Of a stretch of 43,099 bases of DNA, positions 33,204 to 43,099 are shown piece by piece. The stretch is from Didymodactylos carnosus. Taxonomy: Eukaryota > Rotifera > Eurotatoria > Philodinida > Philodinidae. Position 1 is the first letter of the stretch. Each line of letters starts with the position of its first letter. The notes beneath the pieces were generated by a model that made no database searches, was not told where the DNA came from, and saw nothing but the letters and a program-made list of their open reading frames with translations. The stretch spans positions 1-43,099 of the forward strand of contig CAJNOQ010000701.1 in the NCBI GenBank assembly GCA_905250885.1, given 5' to 3'. The translations under genes were made by a program, and so were the position numbers.

Positions 33204-33509
33204 TTATAGCAAGTCAACCATAGTAAAATAATTTAGTGGAAACTGTATATTGTTTCTGAAAACCATCTCTTCTACTATACAGCGTACTATCCATGCGTTC
33301 TTTCTTTTACAAGGTTGTTGTATATCGTAGCCACAGATGATGATTCGATCCAGTGTTTTCTCCTGAAGTTCCAGTGCCTTTTCATGATAACTTAAGGCCT
33401 TTGAGTAGTCGCCCATCTTACTGTAAACCCCTCCAAGATTGTCGTATGTCGTGGCACATCTGGATAGTTCAGACCCAGTGTTTTCAATCTTAACATTTGA
33501 CCTCAACAT
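33204..33509 (-). pseudogene. Degenerate TPR (kinesin-light-chain-like) repeat fragment
   Basis: The minus strand encodes one clear KLC-type TPR unit: TTYDNLGGVYSKMGDYSKAL then SYHEKALELQEKTL. Partial neighbours lie in shifted frames: KTLGLNYPDV just upstream needs a one-base shift, and the following unit is also out of frame and soon stops. It has no start context and no further repeats within several hundred bases. It is a dead remnant of one of the multi-TPR genes, not a functional gene. Confidence 0.65.
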
Positions 33510-34730
33510 TTCACTCGCAACATTTGAGAAGTATATAGCGACGCAGTGAGCTAATATCTGACTTTGAAATCAACCAGATTAAATTTTTTACCGTTTACCT
33601 TGATGATCGAGTGGTTCAGTACCTACTTGTATTCAGGAAGATTCTATCTTGCTCTTGTTTGAAAGGTAGTCCCAGCTGTCTTATTAATTTTTCGACGCCA
33701 GCGAATTTCGCTCTAATCGACCGCATGTATTTCGAAAATTTAGTTTCGAAAATCAAATAGTGAACAGTAGAGCGTCTAAAATATTAGACAACATGTTAAG
33801 CGACTGTCGGATTTTAACTATCCGTTTGAAATGGTCAATGAATAAGATAATATTAACTTGTTTTTAGCCAAACTGTAGCTTGGATAACGCTCTTAAGTAA
33901 GGCAAAGAGAGTTCTGTATGAAAAAAACTGATAAATTTCTATGTAGAACTTTGGAGCTATAAGCTGGTTTTTCAGAGATCCATTTAGAAATTCTCGCAAA
34001 GATCCACGCAAAAATTTTAATTTCTGTATATTATTACGTGCCCCGGTCTTGGCTACTTGATGGCGAAAACTCGATCTCGAATCATTCCGTGCTCGAGTTA
34101 TTCATGTCGCAATCACCCACACTATATTTTGAAATGGATAGTAGTTACCAAAAGTATCCGAAAGTACTTAAAATCGAATAAAAATACTTCTCTACTATTC
34201 ACGAAACCGTTTTAGGGCAAAACGAAAAATTTTGGTTGAGCTTTTTCCATTAAAAAATTATTGTTCTAATCATGATTGGATGCAGCTTAATGAGCTGATT
34301 TTGATTATGTAGCTTGTGTTGATTGAAAATGCCTCTTAAATGATTAAAAACAGGGTTTTATGTAAATACCAAAAGGTTTTAGAAAACTCATCGTAAGGCT
34401 CACGAACATTGTGCGCATTTGTACTAACACTTTTGATGACTGGACTCATTCCAGTCCACATAGATATACGTGTGCATCTTTTAGTCCACTTAGATGAGTT
34501 AGGCTATGGAAAGAAAAAAAAGACAAACAAAAAGGGGAATGTGTAAAGCGACATCTATGTTTTTAGAATAATACTAATAGTGAAATCACAGGATTAAATG
34601 ACTCAGAAGAGATATACTTTTTGTTCTCGACTATTTGTATCGGTTTTCTCATGTATCTTTTTATAGTAAAACACGAACTTGTTATTTAGTAGTTCTGTTC
34701 CTAAGACTTATTGAAAAGTAGAATTGGATA
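33510..34730. other. NPHP4 upstream region
   Basis: No gene recognised. A small palindrome (TGGACT...AGTCCA) lies at about 34441-34458. GTTATTTAG ends at 34689, 41 nt before the NPHP4 ATG, and is acceptor-like. Confidence 0.4.
34681..34689 (+). promoter_or_regulatory. Acceptor-like site upstream of NPHP4
   Basis: GTTATTTAG ends 41 nt before the start codon; candidate trans-splice or 5'-UTR intron acceptor. Confidence 0.35.
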
Positions 34731-37700
34731 ATGGACCCGTATAGCTTTTGGTCTGAGCAATTGACCAAAACCTCTACAAGTGTTCCACATCCTAACGAAA
34801 CTGAAGCCAGTGGCTTAGATTTATCGAAAAATGTTGTACCATTTCGTATTCTGATTAAATCTCTCGAACTATTACCATCAGCAGTTTCACCGGTATGCGT
34901 GCTTTCAGAAATGTAAAGATTATTTTAACTAATTATTTTTTTAGTCATTACTCGCACCATATGAAGTACAGTTCCATGCAACACTATATGATGGATTATA
35001 CAAACGTTTTTACGGACAAACGTGGCTTAGTCAATGGCACAAAGGAAAACTCATAGATAATTTCTTTCGTGTTAATTTCCATGAAGTAAAAACTGTTTTT
35101 TTTTAATTATAAAAAAAAATGCTGTCTATTCGTAATATTTTATTTAAGCCGTTATATTTTCATATACCAATATCCGATGAACAAAATTGTTTGGTTCTGG
35201 AATTTGTATTTCGTTCGGGCGAAGAAGGAACAGATCGACAAGAACGTACTGTTGGATGGACAACAATTCCTACACGTACGCCAGTTGACGATGACTTAAG
35301 ACCAATTAGCATAAAGTGAGATATCGTCGTTCATCTTTTTTTAAAAGAAACTAATGTTATTTTATACTTCAGATGGAGTTTATACCATGGATCTCCGCGA
35401 GCTCTCATGTTTATGAATGAACCTGTAGAAAGTAAAAGAATTGAATTCACAAAGAACGTTAATCATACAAAAAAATTTTAATATGATTTTTAGGTAACCA
35501 GAGAGTGTTAGCAGTCAGTTCAGCTACATTATTTGTAGAAATCAGACATCATCAAGCGCTATTTTCTGTCATTCAATATTTACCGGAATGTACGATATTC
35601 GGAAAAGGAAATACGATTGGTGGTATTGAATTTACAAACGAAGGATGTTAGTACTCTAATATTTTGCATACAGTTACCTTGTACTCTACTATGTTTTCCT
35701 TGTTAGTTAATGACGCATTGAAACAACCTCAAATTCATTCAAAGCGGAGAAATATTATCATTGAACATGTTGAAATTGATATTGAGCCATCTGTCAATCG
35801 TTTTGAAGATGAATTATGTTTATTATTGAATAAAGATCGGATTTATAAACAAGATTCGTCACCGCAAGAAACTCGAAAAATCTCTATAGTTGAACGTCGT
35901 CTGCGAGTAAGACAATGTTTTATTCAACTTTAATAAAATTATATTTAGTAGTCTTGATGTGAATTTTTTCAATCAATTTTTATTAAGTATAGAAACTAGG
36001 CTGACCATTTTAAGTTCTAAGTATGTTGTGTACATGTTCAAGTCTTTATTTTTCCCGATGGATAGGTCGGTGTTCATAATGGAAAGTGTTACGTTCATGA
36101 TCCATTGATATTTTATCTAACGATTGATCAGGAAGACAGTGCTTTGGCATTATCGAGAAAACTTAGTTTCAAACAATCACAACGTCGTCGAACAGTGTCA
36201 GCAGAAAGGCAAGCATCAATTTTGAGTGTACTATAGATTTGTCTAAACTGTTTCTTCTATTCTAGCCAAGGTCAAGATATTTCTCAAAAAATCTATTTAA
36301 GAAATCCCATTCGACTCGATGATGTTGCACTTGATTCACAAAATGCAATTGTTTTTGTGTTAGAATATATGGTGTCAATTCCGTTGGACAAGCAAAAAGG
36401 AAAAGAGGTAACTAGTAATTATTGATGTTGCTATAGCAATAATTGTGAAAGATGGTGAATGGTCGTTATTTAGAATGAACCAAATGAAGATACCAAAACA
36501 ACATTTACTATTCGTTGGGCTGTGTGGTTTCCGGGTAAAGATAAACAAGTATCATTAAATTTTAATGGTGGACAAGTTCTACTGACTGATGAATTATTTG
36601 TTTATAAACCCTCGAAAACCATATTAAATTCACCTGACATTATTCGTGAAACATTAAAATTTGATTATCGTTTTGATGATGAGGTAATTCATATCAGCTT
36701 ATAAGCATTATCTTCTCTATTCTTTTCTATCGTTATAGCAACCAATGAGATACCCAACAGTAACGTCAAATCAAGAGTTAAAATCGGTAAAACGAGACGT
36801 TTCAGGAAGGTATGTTTGTCCAATAATTTTAATTAGTAATAATCGTCGTTTTGCTAATTAGACTAGCTATATCATTTGAAGATGACCAGCGATCACAACT
36901 TGACACAACACAGAGAAGTAGTAAGTATTATCGTCTTTGTAACTAACTACATTTTAAAGAAAATTTTCAATTTTTTCTAGTTGTACCAGCAAGAACAATT
37001 CCATCTGCATTCCAACCACCTGTTTATCATCCAAGTGTGAGTTATACAGCATAATGGTGATCACTATTCATTATATCTTTCCTATTTTCAGAATCTAATT
37101 CCATGGAATGTTGGTAATTCTTATCCATCATTTTCTCCCATGTTAGCATTGGCCGGTCAAATGAACTTGTAAGAGTCAAATAATCTTCTCGATTTTAATT
37201 AAATGTAGACTTAAACTTTTATTTTTTTTTCCTCACAGTGCACATTCTTTGTCAAGAGCAACTTATGCAAAATTACAAGGAGAAGTAAATATCCGTTTTT
37301 TTTAGTCTTAATAAAATTATCACTTATTTTCATTAATTATTAGAAATTTCCAATGATTACCTATATTAATGGTAAACCAGCTGAAACAATTGATATACGT
37401 CAGCCAAAATTTATGAACATTCAAACAGAAACAAGTGATCCAATGAATTGTAATGAAATTCATTTACATTTTCTTGCTTATCAACGGTATTATTACTTTT
37501 TCACTTTGTTTTTCTTTTTTTAAATATTTATTTTTTTGGTATAAAGGACATCATCAAAACAATCTCGACGAAATTTTCCACATAATTTATTTTTTACATT
37601 CAAATTTTATCGTTTTCCTGAAATAATAACCAGCAGGTAGCAAAAATGATTTGAAATGTTTTATATATTAGATTTATTTTTCTTATGATAGAGTTGCACT

Positions 37701-40700
37701 TGAACATATGCACGATGATATACCGAATGATCCTAACATTCAATCATATATTTTATGGAGATTAAAGGAAGATAACTCAAAAACAAAAGAATCACCTGGT
37801 CTACCAGTAAGTAAATTCGTAATAGAAATAGAAATAGGAATAATATGAAAAAATGAATGTTTAGGTTAAATTTTTAATTGATGGTGGTTTTCTTGGTTCA
37901 GATGAACATCGAAATTTCTTTGAGTATATGAATAGTCATGTTTTGTACATTGACGTCTGGGATGGCGATGGAATATTTTGTCTTGGCATTTGTGCACTCG
38001 AATTAAAGGTCAGTCTGAGTCAAATAATAGCAGAATAAAAATAAATCATTTTGTTTTTTCTTCAGCATTTACTTCGTGATGGACGTGAGGCAATTCAATC
38101 GTTGATTGAATTGGATATTTATTCGTCAGTACCAGTTGAAAGTACACAACCTCCGGAACAAGCTTATCATCAATACGTAAATAAGAAAGAATATTATTCA
38201 TTTTCTATACTCAAATTTATTTTTCGTTGACAAAAGAGATGATTCTATACAATGGTAGTATATTGATTGACTAGGAATGTGTGCAAAGCTTTAAGATTCT
38301 AAAAGAGTTTTCGATTTTTATCAATCTTTACAGAATCTGGCATCTTTTTGCTTCATTTGATCAACCCGAGCACAAAGAACTAGTTAAGTCTGGCATAAAG
38401 ATTCATTAATAATTGGAGGGTTTTAGTTTCGAAAATATACAATCTGTGCAACAAGATTTGCCACATTCCTAATATTAACTAAACAGATGCTGAATTATCA
38501 TTTAATTAAAGATTAATTTTTATGAAAACCTGTTAAGATGGCTATTGATTGTATTGTTGACTATACAATTACTTGAGCTACGAAAATGTGTTACTATTTT
38601 AGTCTGGCGAAAATCAATTTTCTCTAATTGGTGAAAAATTACAGACGGTGGGAAAATTAATAATGAAAATTGGAAATGTTGGCCAAGTATCTGAACAACC
38701 ATCAATTGATTCTTTGAAAGGTATTTTCTAATTTTTTACTATTCTCTTTTCTAGCTATGAAAAAAAACAAATTTTTTTTCATCTTCAAAAATAGTACATC
38801 ATACATTAAAATCACTTCCAACAAATCGTATTGTATCATCAGTTCCATCATTTGATATTATTCAACGACGATTAGGAGAAATATCATCAACAGGATTCAA
38901 ACAACATAATTTAACTCGTGCGCATCGTCTCGTTGAAAGTTATCCGAATCTTAATTCTGTTTTACATACTCAGGTATTGGTGAAAATACTCGATTGTTTA
39001 GAAAATGAATATTTGTACATGTTTTAAATAGGATAAGCAAGCAATAGAAACAGAACGTCTTAGAAAATTATCTCGAATGGAAGCTGTAAGAAAAAAAGTA
39101 ATAGAAGGTGATGAAACAACATTAACACCATTAACAACGAATAAAAAATTACGTGAATTACGAGAAACTGATTTGCGGTAAGATAAAATCTAAAAAATGT
39201 TTATTAAAATAAATTCATTTTATCTTTTTGAAGAACAATATCTTTATACCGTCATCAAACAAAACATGCTGACATCGCTCATCATTTATCAAATTTTATA
39301 ACAAAAGAACTTCATATATCATTGATGCCGGGTTCTGCCGAATTTTTTGAGTTTGTATTACAAAATCCATTTTCGGAACAACATTCAGTTAGCATTGCAT
39401 GTAACGATGATGAAATAAGGTAAACTATAAATGTATACTAAAGAGAAGATTGCGTTATTCATACCGAAAAAACTACCATATTTACTGGTTATTTCTTGAA
39501 TATACGATAGATCACAGTTTCACTTTTGATGTATCACGGGTAAATCAGAAATAACGGTTCTCATAGTGTCTTGCAAGGGATAAAAAAACGGACTTCAGGA
39601 CGCCTGAACCTCGTGAAGTCCAGAAATCCGTATCAAGTTTTTGACTCCGATAAGATACAGAAAAAAGACTTTGTTAAGACCCTCCCCCAGTCAGAAATCT
39701 ATCTCTGAAAGTATAAGTCCAATCCTGACCAAAGTTTTAGGAGATGCTGATCTTGTGAAAGTATGGTGCCGAAGTTTTTTGTTTGACTCCATCAAGCATG
39801 GTTTGTGAAATGTCGCCACAACAGTGACCAAAATGGGGTTATTTGTAGCTGCAAGATTTCTAAGTAATGAAACGTTGTGGAGACCTCGAGCTAACCTTAA
39901 TCTAGGCCCAATATAAAACATCGGGCTCTATCAGCCTCTAGCCACATGTGTCAGCTTCAATTTAAAGCCTTTCCGAGTTCTCTGCGATGTTTCGTTACGG
40001 AGAAATCTTGCAGTTATGAAATAGTGTTACGGTGAAAACCGCTTTCGAATGGTTGTGTCAGTATCTGATGGATGCTTTAGGACTTCCAGCAAAACTCTCA
40101 TAACTCTTGATCAGAACATCATTCAGAGCTGGGAGATATCTCATTTTGATCAGAAATGTTTGCTTTATTTCCAGGTATTTTTGAAAGTATTTTTGGGTTT
40201 GCTTTTTTATCAGAACGTTAGTCAGAGTCGTGAATTACACAGAATATTCCGTTGTAGAAATCGGTGCTGCAAATACACCAAGAGCTTGTATTAAAGATCG
40301 AGTACAGATTTCGTCAAACGAATAATAAACTTTTCCATACGATACCTTAGTAGAACGAGCATCCAGGTCAAAGTAAAATCGCATGCAACATTTCATCTTA
40401 AACATCTCCGTTTGATGAAATCTTAACTCAGTCTCTAGTACTCTCTAAAAACGACTCTGTTGCGGACAAAATTCAAATTTAAAGTTTGACCTGAGTTTAT
40501 TCGGTTAGAATCTAAATAAAAACACAATGCTGTTATTTGATACAGTGGAAGCGAAAAAGGCTTTCTTAAAATTGACTATATATATATATCAACATGTTTA
40601 ACTCAGGCACAAAAAATCGTTAGAAACGGCAAAAAAACGCGTTTTTTAAAAACACGTTACGAAAGTCCCGTTTTCACGCGTTTTCTCTGAGATACAACGC

Positions 40701-42617
40701 GTGTAAACGCGTTTCATAACGTTTCTTTCATTTTCCGTTCTCACGCGTTTTTAACAGTTGAAAAACGCAACTAATCATTCACCGTCTTGTTTTGCGGTTA
40801 GCCGACTACAAAAACGGTACCCGTGCATATATCTGCTCTGCATCCACTAAGTTCTTTGAGCTTTTTGTATTTGTAAATGATTCTTCGTGAAATTCTCTAC
40901 AAAAGTCATATCAAACATTTTTTTATGTACCGTAAAAATAAAAGACTATAGATGAAATACTGCAACATCACTTTCTAACCCAAAACACAGCAAGAAATTT
41001 ATTTTAAACGTAGTCCTAGTCAAAATAGGATGAATCATCATATATATTCCGACACTCCAAAGTGTCATCTTTCTTTGTGTGTGTCAGAGGTTCGCCCTAA
41101 ATGTGCTTTTCTGGCACAAAAAGCGATTTTACTAAAACTTGCAAAAAAACGGAAAAATTTCACCTAGTCACTGGAAAAGAAATGGAGCTATTGAACTTTC
41201 TCTGTTCGAATGTAACGAAAGACTTATTTTATCTTAAGAAAAGGCCTATCAGACCTCAAAGTTAACTATTAGTGTATTACACAATTGTATTTGATGTTAT
41301 AATGTATCGCTACTAAACCATTGTTCGCTCAAATTATAGTAGAAACGGACTCCGCTTAGAATTACAGAATAATTTCACAGGATAGTGTATATTTGATGTT
41401 GACCGATTTATAAAAATTTCTCAAACACTCCCAAAATTTCAGTTTGAAACCGACGACTTTTGATAAAACCAATAAAATAAAAAGATTCTTCCTTAACCAT
41501 TTGCAATTATGAAGAGTTTTAATTATGATCAGTTAATAGCGCTTCCTAAGGACTGAAAAATGATTATCTCCTCTCATTCTATATCGCAAAATATAAGAGA
41601 CTAAATTGAAAAACTGTTTTGAGTTAGAAAGTGATGAAGAGTGATGCTTCGCAGTACTTCATCTATAGTCTTTTACTTTTGCGCTATATAAAAAAATATT
41701 CGCTATGATTTTTGTAGAGGATTTCACGAAGAATCATTTACAAATACAAAGAACTCAAGGAACATAGGATACAGAGATATAAGCAACATACTGTGAGGAT
41801 CACTATTTCTGATTCAGTCATTAGACTTCACTAGATTCACAATTTTTCAAGTCATAGTTCTTTCTTTTTAGTGTTGTAACTGATGCTCGTGAATGGCGAA
41901 AATTAAAAACAATGTTTGACATTCACTCTGAAACGGAAGAGAGTATGTTCACTCAAACGGACCAAGCTGGGTTGAAATATCCACAAGTATTCATGCGATC
42001 AAAAGAAACTATTCACATACCATTTAAAATACAAACATTTCAAAGTGGTATCAAATCTGAACAATATTCACAAGTAAATCGTATTTTTTCATTAATAATA
42101 TTTTATTTTTTATTTTTTTTGCATCTGTTTATAGAATTCAAATCCGTTTACTCAGGAGCAAATATTTTCTGTAGTGGATAAATCTTTTAATGAGAGATTA
42201 AAACCAAAACAAATTAAAGTCAGTCTTTCCTCTTATTCGACTATTCAGCACATATTTATTGATCTTTGTTTTATCAGACTATATTTCAAATAGAAGATGG
42301 AACACCGATAGCTATATTATCTATCCATATTGATTATGTCTCACCACTTGTTGATCAAACAATTCGTTATATTAATGGAGAAAATACTTTGATGAAAAGA
42401 GTAATTCGAATTCCAAATCCGCGACGAGCAATTGTGTCTGGTTTGTGTTCTCATTTTAAATTTGGAAATAATTTCTAACGTCTCTTTCTATTCAGAATCG
42501 ATTGTTACCGGTCTAGAAGAACAATTATATCAATCATTTGTAAAACCAAGTGATCCGAATGTGATATGTGATATCAAACCCGTTCCAATCAGTGAACCAT
42601 GTGATATGCTTGTAAAA
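34731..42617 (+). CDS. NPHP4: Nephrocystin-4, ciliary transition-zone protein (C-terminus outside window)
   Basis: 27 exons seen: 34731-34892, 34945-35085, 35149-35315, 35373-35431, 35494-35646, 35707-35906, 36066-36208, 36266-36407, 36474-36683, 36739-36809, 36862-36920, 36981-37036, 37092-37168, 37239-37284, 37344-37486, 37547-37636, 37692-37806, 37865-38008, 38066-38176, 38603-38720, 38795-38973, 39032-39177, 39234-39419, 41872-42073, 42135-42218, 42278-42440, 42496-42617. These give 1163 aa in frame. Blocks align in order with human NPHP4 (1426 aa): EPLYFHIPI, LYHGSPRAL, VERRLRVGVHNG, IRWAVW, IDVWDGD, LRDGREAIQ, EFFEFVLQNP, DAREWRKL and DPNVICDI. NPHP4 works with NPHP1 and RPGRIP1L at the ciliary transition zone. 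The last 250-300 residues are not in the window, so either another long intron follows 42617 or the gene is cut short. Intron 7 has a GC donor. Intron 23 is 2452 bp and intron 19 is 426 bp. Confidence 0.93.
36209..36265 (+). other. GC-AG intron 7 of NPHP4
   Basis: The donor reads AAAG|GCAAGC and the acceptor TTCTAG. Joining 36208 to 36266 keeps the frame (AG|C, Ser-Gln-Gly-Gln), and no GT donor nearby does so as well. GC-AG introns are a known minor class handled by the major spliceosome. Confidence 0.75.
38177..38602. other. Long NPHP4 intron 19
   Basis: A 426-bp intron between DIYSS...HQY and SGENQFSLIG exons. It has no coding signal or recognisable repeat. Confidence 0.7.
40610..40820. 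repeat. Palindrome-rich island, AACGCGTTT motif
   Basis: AACGCGTTTT, CACGCGTTTT, AACGCGTGT, AAACGCGTTTC and ACGCAA units recur in both orientations across about 200 bp. The CpG-containing motifs stand out from the AT-rich surroundings. The island abuts the left arm of the inverted repeat at 40825. It resembles in style, but not in motif, the islands near 180-480, 769-940 and 31354-32378. Confidence 0.55.
40825..41795. mobile_element. Foldback-type element with ~165-bp inverted repeats
   Basis: The left arm (about 40825-40990) and right arm (about 41620-41795) are inverted copies over roughly 165 bp with scattered mismatches and gaps. For example, TTGTATTTGTAAATGATTCT on the left matches the reverse complement of 41730-41750, and AAAAGACTATAGATGAA and CATCACTTTCTAAC pair likewise. 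The central ~630 bp has no long ORF. It lies in NPHP4 intron 23 in non-coding DNA. Long arms and no transposase suggest a foldback or non-autonomous terminal-inverted-repeat element. Confidence 0.7.
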
Positions 42618-43099
42618 GTAAGAAAGCATTATCTGTTTTCTGTTGTTAGGATGAAAAATATCGGACTCGATCATTTTTTGGATAGATGACCAGTTGAGAG
42701 TTACAGTTTTCACCATTCGAAAGAGAAAGCGCGGACTCATCTTTTCATAGTAGAAAACAATTAAAATTTTTTGGGAATGTCGAATACTGAAAAATCCAGT
42801 GAAAACCTCGTTTGAGAATACTAACTAGCCCAGAGGCGGCGGAACGTTCCCAAATGGGGTAAGGCTTGTTTGAAAAACGTGGCATATCTATATGATTAAA
42901 GGATCACTACGCTATTTTGAACAAAAGACAATATATATTTAGAGGTTTCTTGGCGTTTCTGATGCCAAAAGTTAACATTTTATCCTGATCCAGTCCTCTG
43001 TCCTCACTGCACGTATCTCATGTTAGTCTCTGCGTTTAAGATCACTGAAAAAAAGCAGAGTTTAATACACGCAGCCAAACGTCTTTTGGTCTTTTATTC
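42618..43099. other. Window end, probably NPHP4 intron
   Basis: After the GTAAGA donor at 42618 no further NPHP4 exon is recognisable up to the window edge, although introns here usually end within 75 bp. The sequence is less AT-rich near 42830-42870 and may be an inserted repeat. No coding signal supported. Confidence 0.5.

Larger units (their letters stand above)
39420..41871. other. Very long NPHP4 intron 23
   Basis: A 2.45-kb intron, splitting an AG|T serine codon, with good GTAAAC donor and CTTTTTAG acceptor. It contains an ACGCG-motif island at about 40610-40820 and the inverted-repeat element at 40825-41795. The first 1.2 kb has no protein I recognise. Confidence 0.8.

Noticed and set aside
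39691..40294. Two ORFs of about 80 codons in NPHP4 intron 23
   Set aside because: No recognisable similarity, no splice support, and they lie in a repeat-bearing intron.
1..43099. CRISPR array, operon-type promoters or prokaryotic origin
   Set aside because: No regularly spaced direct repeats; spliceosomal introns throughout and metazoan genes show a eukaryotic nuclear sequence.

Overview
This is an AT-rich nuclear window from an animal. Its genes are cut into many short exons by tiny introns (mostly 50-75 bp, GT-AG, Y-rich acceptor). The gene set is metazoan: GTPBP2, TRUB2, PTAR1, Neuralized, CWC15, REX1BD, symplekin, CCT6 and the ciliary protein nephrocystin-4. Three further traits suggest a rotifer, most likely a bdelloid: an apparently foreign LigB-type dioxygenase, a degraded KLC-like TPR fragment, and splice-acceptor-like sites just before most start codons (as expected with spliced-leader trans-splicing). 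The taxonomic call is inference; no marker gene here proves it.

Layout. 1-2083: no gene, but palindrome-rich repeat islands and one copy of a small inverted-repeat element. 2084-4609 (+): GTPBP2. 6129-7870 (+): TRUB2. 8077-9120 (-): intronless PTAR1, tail to tail with TRUB2. 10805-14199 (-): Neuralized-type RING E3 ligase, whose 1.76-kb first intron holds a second copy of the small element. 16635-17837 (+): LigB-family extradiol dioxygenase with an apparent frameshift. 18129-18973 (+): CWC15. 19477-20037 (+): REX1BD. 20684-26349 (+): symplekin, 28 exons. 26857-29084 (+): CCT6. 29690-34730: a gene-poor stretch with two opposed non-LTR retrotransposon fragments, a broken 2OG-Fe(II) oxygenase fragment, a ~1-kb element with inverted ends and a degenerate TPR fragment. 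34731-42617 (+): nephrocystin-4, 27 exons seen, C-terminus not found before the window ends. Its 2.45-kb intron 23 holds a long inverted-repeat element.

How the genes relate. Five consecutive genes (LigB, CWC15, REX1BD, SYMPK, CCT6) lie in the same direction with gaps of about 290-650 bp. CWC15 (splicing) and symplekin (mRNA 3'-end formation) both serve mRNA processing, but most of the set is ordinary housekeeping and no pathway joins the whole window. GTPBP2 acts in ribosome rescue, TRUB2 in mitochondrial RNA, PTAR1 in Ykt6 prenylation, Neuralized in Notch-ligand endocytosis and NPHP4 at the ciliary transition zone.

Most notable: a TRUB2 protein in which the catalytic Asp is Arg; the dioxygenase, possibly horizontally acquired; and several repeat islands, each saturated with its own short palindromic motif.
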